Source: Acidimicrobiia bacterium (GTDB taxonomy: Bacteria; Actinomycetota; Acidimicrobiia; Acidimicrobiales; Ilumatobacteraceae). From it: 9,240 bases of DNA. The translations under genes and the position numbers were made by a program. Shown here piece after piece: positions 6,602-9,240 of the stretch (positions are counted from its first letter, which is position 1; the number at the start of each line of letters is the position of its first letter). The stretch is taken from contig RHCK01000042.1 of the NCBI GenBank assembly GCA_010030605.1, positions 1 to 9,240 on the forward strand, given 5' to 3'. The notes under the pieces are model-generated. The model was not told the DNA's origin. It was given only the letters and a program-made list of their open reading frames with translations, and ran no database searches.

Positions 6602-7644
6602 AGAAGGATTCCCCGCTCGTCGATGGGCGACTGAAGTGATGCCCAGTCGATCGAGGATTCCGGTCGATTCGGATTCGTCGTAGCCATTCCGACCGATTGG
6701 ACGACATCGCCGATGATCGAGCCACGATCTCCCCACCACCGACCCGTCGATTCGAATGAACGCAGAAGTTTCTTGTGGTTGGAAGCCGCGAAGTGGACGT
6801 AGAGGGCCTCGTCCGGAAGGTCGAGGGTGTGATCGCGAAAGAGTCGGTGACTCTCTCCCGGTGCGACGAAATAGAAGTGTTCTGGCGGCAGGATCGAGAC
6901 CAATCCGGGATTGCGACGGGCCACACGATCCACCAACGTCGGGCCGGTTGCGTAACGCACCGCGGGGTCGGCAGAAACGCTGTCCAACAGGACCCGCTCG
7001 ATGAATGGTGATCCGGCCCTGGCTCCGATGATGGCGTTGTTGACTTGCCGATGACTCCAGAGACAATTCAACCCGTCGAGCAAACGCGCCGTTCGAAATC
7101 GTCCGAAGAAAAGAAGGCCGTCGATCCAGCGGACGAACCACGCCACGGCCCACCCGATGTTCCGCGGACGCAAACACACCCACCACGCTCCTTTGACCCG
7201 TTCTTGATCACCGCTCCAGACCAGTTCTTCACCGATGAAGCACGTCGCCAGTTGGTCATCGTCGATCGGTCGCATGGCGAGAACATCGAAGTCCAAGTAG
7301 ATGCCGCCCTGAAGATAGAGGATCGCATAGCGAACCAAATTGCTCCGGGCAGACAGAGCCCGGGGTGAGAGGCGTTCGAAAACCTCGGACACGTGCGCCA
7401 TAGATTCGGGCAACGCGGCGAGGATGTCGGCCGAACGGTCCACTCTGACCTCGATGGACGTGATCGACGAGATGTCGTCGAGTGCCGACGCCGTCGGTGT
7501 GCAGTCGATGAAGCACACGGAAATTCGAGCGGTTGGTTCCAGTCGACGTAGCCGCGCCAAAGCCACGAGATTCATGCGGGGAAAGGATGATCCCGTCCAC
7601 AAAAAGAAGAAGTGGCGGGGAATGATGGGTGAAGCGACCGGCAC
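6598..7644 (-). CDS. GT32-like glycosyltransferase with DXD sugar-binding motif
   Basis: Predicted 348-residue protein, first gene of the glycan operon. IIPRHFFFLWTGSSFP (residues 7-22) matches the I-P-K/R-x-I/F-H-x-x-W opening of the Gly_transf_sug (PF04488, GT32) family. ARSNLVRYAILYLQGGIYLD (99-118) with the D118-x-D120 that follows (LDFDV) is the family's core: a R-x-x-L/I-L-Y-x-x-G-G-x-Y-x-D-x-D signature for nucleotide-sugar and metal binding. HFAASNHKK near the C-terminus supplies the usual late histidine. The GTG at 7644 is chosen because GAGGTGA (7650-7656) lies five bases upstream, a near-perfect Shine-Dalgarno sequence. The frame continues open to 8121, but that stretch crosses the divergent gene. 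It may be the initiating or early sugar transfer of the pathway; no initiating polyprenyl-phosphate transferase is in the window. Confidence 0.88.
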   Translation of the reverse strand: MPVASPIIPRHFFFLWTGSSFPRMNLVALARLRRLEPTARISVCFIDCTPTASALDDISSITSIEVRVDRSADILAALPESMAHVSEVFERLSPRALSARSNLVRYAILYLQGGIYLDFDVLAMRPIDDDQLATCFIGEELVWSGDQERVKGAWWVCLRPRNIGWAVAWFVRWIDGLLFFGRFRTARLLDGLNCLWSHRQVNNAIIGARAGSPFIERVLLDSVSADPAVRYATGPTLVDRVARRNPGLVSILPPEHFYFVAPGESHRLFRDHTLDLPDEALYVHFAASNHKKLLRSFESTGRWWGDRGSIIGDVVQSVGMATTNPNRPESSIDWASLQSPIDERGILL

Positions 7645-7851
7645 GGAGTTCACCTCGTACGACACGGACGGAAGGTAACAACCGCAGGTTTCGCCAGGAA
7701 TGCCAAAAAACAACCGTCGATCGACAAGTTGGTGAACGAATCGAATCGCCGAAACCTTTGTCGAAATCGATTGTTCTCCAAACGTACGCACATCGTTAAC
7801 CGGCACAACTACGACCAAATGAACCGAGTCAATAGTTTTCACAACGTGACC
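7645..7851. other. Divergent intergenic region with candidate operon control sites
   Basis: This spacer of about 207 bp separates the minus-strand glycan operon from the plus-strand MFS gene and must hold the promoters for at least one of them. It is visibly more AT-rich than the flanking genes. A perfect 10-bp palindrome, GTCGATCGAC, is at 7716-7725. On the minus strand a TTGACT hexamer (7832-7827) resembles a -35 box, but I find no convincing -10 at 16-18 bp. No promoter is therefore assigned. If the MFS protein starts upstream of 7852, the spacer is shorter. Confidence 0.4.
7650..7656 (-). promoter_or_regulatory. Shine-Dalgarno for the first glycan-operon gene
   Basis: GAGGTGA on the minus strand with a 5-nt spacer to the GTG at 7644-7642. 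It decides between this GTG and an alternative in-frame GTG nine bases upstream, which lies within the GAGGTGA itself and has no comparable signal of its own. Confidence 0.7.
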
Positions 7852-9171
7852 ATGAGTCGAGCCGAGAAATCGCTTCTGCGCCACGACAAGTCGGTACACG
7901 TTTCGCGCCTCGCACTGCTCAAGTACGTGGAAGTTCGTCGCCTCATCGGTGGTCAAGTTCTGGGACAAATCTCCGACGCGGCTCTCTCGGTGATCCTCAC
8001 GACTCAGCTTCTGCTGGCTCGCTCCGAAGGTCCAACCAACACCAGGCTGATGCACATGGTGGTGGCGGCCGCCATTCCACTGTTGATCGCCGGTCCCGTT
8101 GCCGGATGGCTCGCCGATCATTTCTCGCGAAGAACGATTCTCGTAAGCGGCCAGTTCCTCCGGGTCGCTCTGTCTGCGACTCTCATCTTTGTGTTGATCG
8201 CCGATTGGTCCGGCACCGCGGCAGTGCTGTGGGCGCTCGGACTATGTACGAATCGCGTGTTGTACAACGCTCGTATCGCCAGTGTGCGCCATGTGGTCCG
8301 CGACCATGAACTTGTTGCCGCCAACTCGTTGAGCTTGATGTTGAGTTCGGTGTCCGGAGTCGTCGGCGCATCGATGGCGATCCTTGCCTCGCGCTACCTC
8401 GGTTCAACCGCGATGATTCTGGTGATCGTCGGGCATTCGGTGGCCGTGCTGATGTGGTGTCGAATTCGAACTCCCCTCGGCGGAGGTGCCGAGCACGTGG
8501 AGGTCACGTGGGCCGAGGTCGTGACACAGTTCCGTCATGCCAAGACTCGGTACTCCATCGTGGCCACCAGTTCGCATCGATTGATCTTCGGTGGCCTACT
8601 TGCCGCCACCGCACTTCGGGTGGACTCTCTCGCCACGGGAACAACCATCGCCTTCGGGTCGGTCGTGGCTTGCAATGGTCTGGGATCGTTCCTAGGAACG
8701 CTGAGCGCCGAGTGGGTGAACGAGCATCTCCACCGCAAGCCGTTGACGGTACTCACCTTCGCTGCCACGGCAACGTCGACCGGACTGTCATGTGCCCTCG
8801 ACGATCGCTTCTCTTACCTCACGAACGTTCTGCTCGTCGCCTTCTTTTTCCAGAACCTTCGTCTGTGCACCGACGCCACCATTCAGTCGAATGCCCGTCG
8901 CGGGGCCGGTGGACGAACATTCGCCGCTTACGACCTGTCGTACAACATCGCCTTTCTCGCGGGAATCGTGACGACGCTGGCATTCGAGACGAACGTGGGA
9001 GCCATCACCTTGATGGTGGTGGCGACGTTCGCTGCTTCACTCGGCACTGCTGGTCTCTTCGTGATGCGTCGCGCGGACAGCGATCAGGATGAAACGATCA
9101 ACGAGAGCGACCCACGTCCCGAACCATCGCCTTTCGGCAACACGACTCAGGCCGAGAGGGTGTTCCCGTAG
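7852..9171 (+). CDS. MFS transporter, MFS_3/EntS-like exporter type
   Basis: Predicted 439-residue membrane transporter with about 10-12 hydrophobic segments. The first helix begins around RRLIGGQVLGQISDAALSV, followed by GWLADHFSRR (about residues 85-94), the loop 2-3 motif A (G-x-x-x-D-x-x-x-R-R) of the major facilitator superfamily. The pattern with R-x-x-x-A after it (FLRVALSA) resembles the MFS_3 exporter group. The C-terminal tail after the last helix is polar and acidic (ADSDQDETINESD). Substrate is unknown; export of a small molecule is typical of this group. The start is uncertain. The frame is open from 7729, with a GTG at 7732, ATGs at 7819 and 7852 and a GTG at 7846, none with a clear ribosome-binding site; I use the ATG closest to the first helix. 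It is divergent from the glycan operon and overlaps the heliorhodopsin gene tail to tail by 25 nt. Confidence 0.82.
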   Translation: MSRAEKSLLRHDKSVHVSRLALLKYVEVRRLIGGQVLGQISDAALSVILTTQLLLARSEGPTNTRLMHMVVAAAIPLLIAGPVAGWLADHFSRRTILVSGQFLRVALSATLIFVLIADWSGTAAVLWALGLCTNRVLYNARIASVRHVVRDHELVAANSLSLMLSSVSGVVGASMAILASRYLGSTAMILVIVGHSVAVLMWCRIRTPLGGGAEHVEVTWAEVVTQFRHAKTRYSIVATSSHRLIFGGLLAATALRVDSLATGTTIAFGSVVACNGLGSFLGTLSAEWVNEHLHRKPLTVLTFAATATSTGLSCALDDRFSYLTNVLLVAFFFQNLRLCTDATIQSNARRGAGGRTFAAYDLSYNIAFLAGIVTTLAFETNVGAITLMVVATFAASLGTAGLFVMRRADSDQDETINESDPRPEPSPFGNTTQAERVFP

Positions 9172-9240
9172 AGCTGCCACGCCAACGCGCTCTTGGCGAT
9201 GAGGCTCAGCCACAAATACACCTTCTCGCCATACACGTAG
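9147..9240 (-). CDS. Heliorhodopsin, C-terminal end (runs off right edge)
   Basis: The last 30 codons of a minus-strand gene end at TGA (9149-9147). They encode a final hydrophobic helix whose centre reads LSLIAKSALAWQLYGNTLSA. This matches the seventh helix of heliorhodopsins, in which a lysine in an L-S-L-x-A-K-S-x-L-A-W context carries retinal as a Schiff base. Here the lysine codon is at 9194-9192, leaving 14 residues to the C-terminus, as short as the 12-15 seen in known heliorhodopsins. Heliorhodopsins are seven-helix, retinal-binding membrane proteins with inverted topology, thought to be light sensors rather than pumps, and are common in actinobacteria and other monoderms. The remaining six helices lie outside the window, so intactness cannot be judged. 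The 3' end overlaps that of the plus-strand MFS gene. Confidence 0.85.
   Translation of the reverse strand, partial: YVYGEKVYLWLSLIAKSALAWQLYGNTLSA

Noticed and set aside
6602..7186. N-terminal extension of the GT2 protein
   Set aside because: The frame is open upstream, but it overlaps the GT32-like gene completely and has no GT2 features. The GTGA overlap and first strand place the start at 6601.
7827..7850. Sigma-70-type promoter for the glycan operon starting at TTGACT
   Set aside because: No acceptable -10 element at 16-18 bp from the TTGACT; a partial match needs a 15-bp spacer. Not strong enough to annotate.
7645..8121. N-terminal extension of the GT32-like protein
   Set aside because: It would cross the divergent MFS gene, and the sequence before the IIPRHFFFLW opening has no family match; the GAGGTGA ribosome-binding site supports 7644.
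8454..9092. A 212-codon plus-strand frame inside the MFS gene
   Set aside because: It overlaps the MFS frame in another phase; the product is Arg/His-rich and without motif, while the MFS frame shows hydrophobic helices throughout.
1..9240. CRISPR arrays, tRNA or rRNA genes, insertion sequences
   Set aside because: No regularly spaced direct repeats, transposase motifs, terminal inverted repeats or tRNA-like cloverleaf were seen; coding sequence fills nearly the whole window.

Overview
The window looks like a chromosomal stretch from a high-GC actinobacterium. Acidimicrobiia-like freshwater or marine lineages are my best guess. This rests on the overall GC-rich codon use, an MgtA-type glycolipid mannosyltransferase homologue, GTG starts, and the C-terminus of a heliorhodopsin at the right edge. 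Lineage is inference; no rRNA or marker gene is present.

Layout. Positions 7644 down to 605 hold seven minus-strand genes that read as one operon. In transcription order they are a GT32-like DXD glycosyltransferase, a GT2 glycosyltransferase, a 14-helix Wzx-like flippase, a GT4 MgtA-like mannosyltransferase, a DUF2334 polysaccharide-deacetylase-like protein, a second GT4 glycosyltransferase and a GNAT acyltransferase. Every junction overlaps or nearly does: four are 4-nt ATGA/GTGA overlaps, one is a 2-nt gap and one an 11-nt overlap. An 89-nt spacer with a perfect 11-bp inverted repeat follows. Then come two more minus-strand genes, themselves joined by an ATGA overlap: an unrecognised CxxC protein (515 to 117) and the N-terminal half of a DUF2256 zinc-ribbon-like protein that runs off the left edge. 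At 7852-9171 a plus-strand MFS transporter is divergent from the operon across a roughly 200-bp spacer. Its 3' end overlaps by 25 nt the 3' end of a minus-strand heliorhodopsin gene, of which only the last 30 codons are inside the window.

How the genes may work together. The operon has what is needed to build a short lipid-linked oligosaccharide or glycolipid at the inner face of the membrane (four glycosyltransferases), move it across (flippase) and trim or acylate it (deacetylase-like and GNAT). No Wzy-type polymerase, chain-length regulator or ligase is in the window, so a discrete surface glycolipid or oligosaccharide is a better guess than a long capsule. This combination is the main candidate for an undescribed system here. 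The two edges may be connected by light biology: heliorhodopsin on the right is a photoreceptor, and DUF2256 proteins are, to my recollection, frequent neighbours of photolyase/cryptochrome-like genes. That link is a hypothesis to be tested in the flanking sequence.
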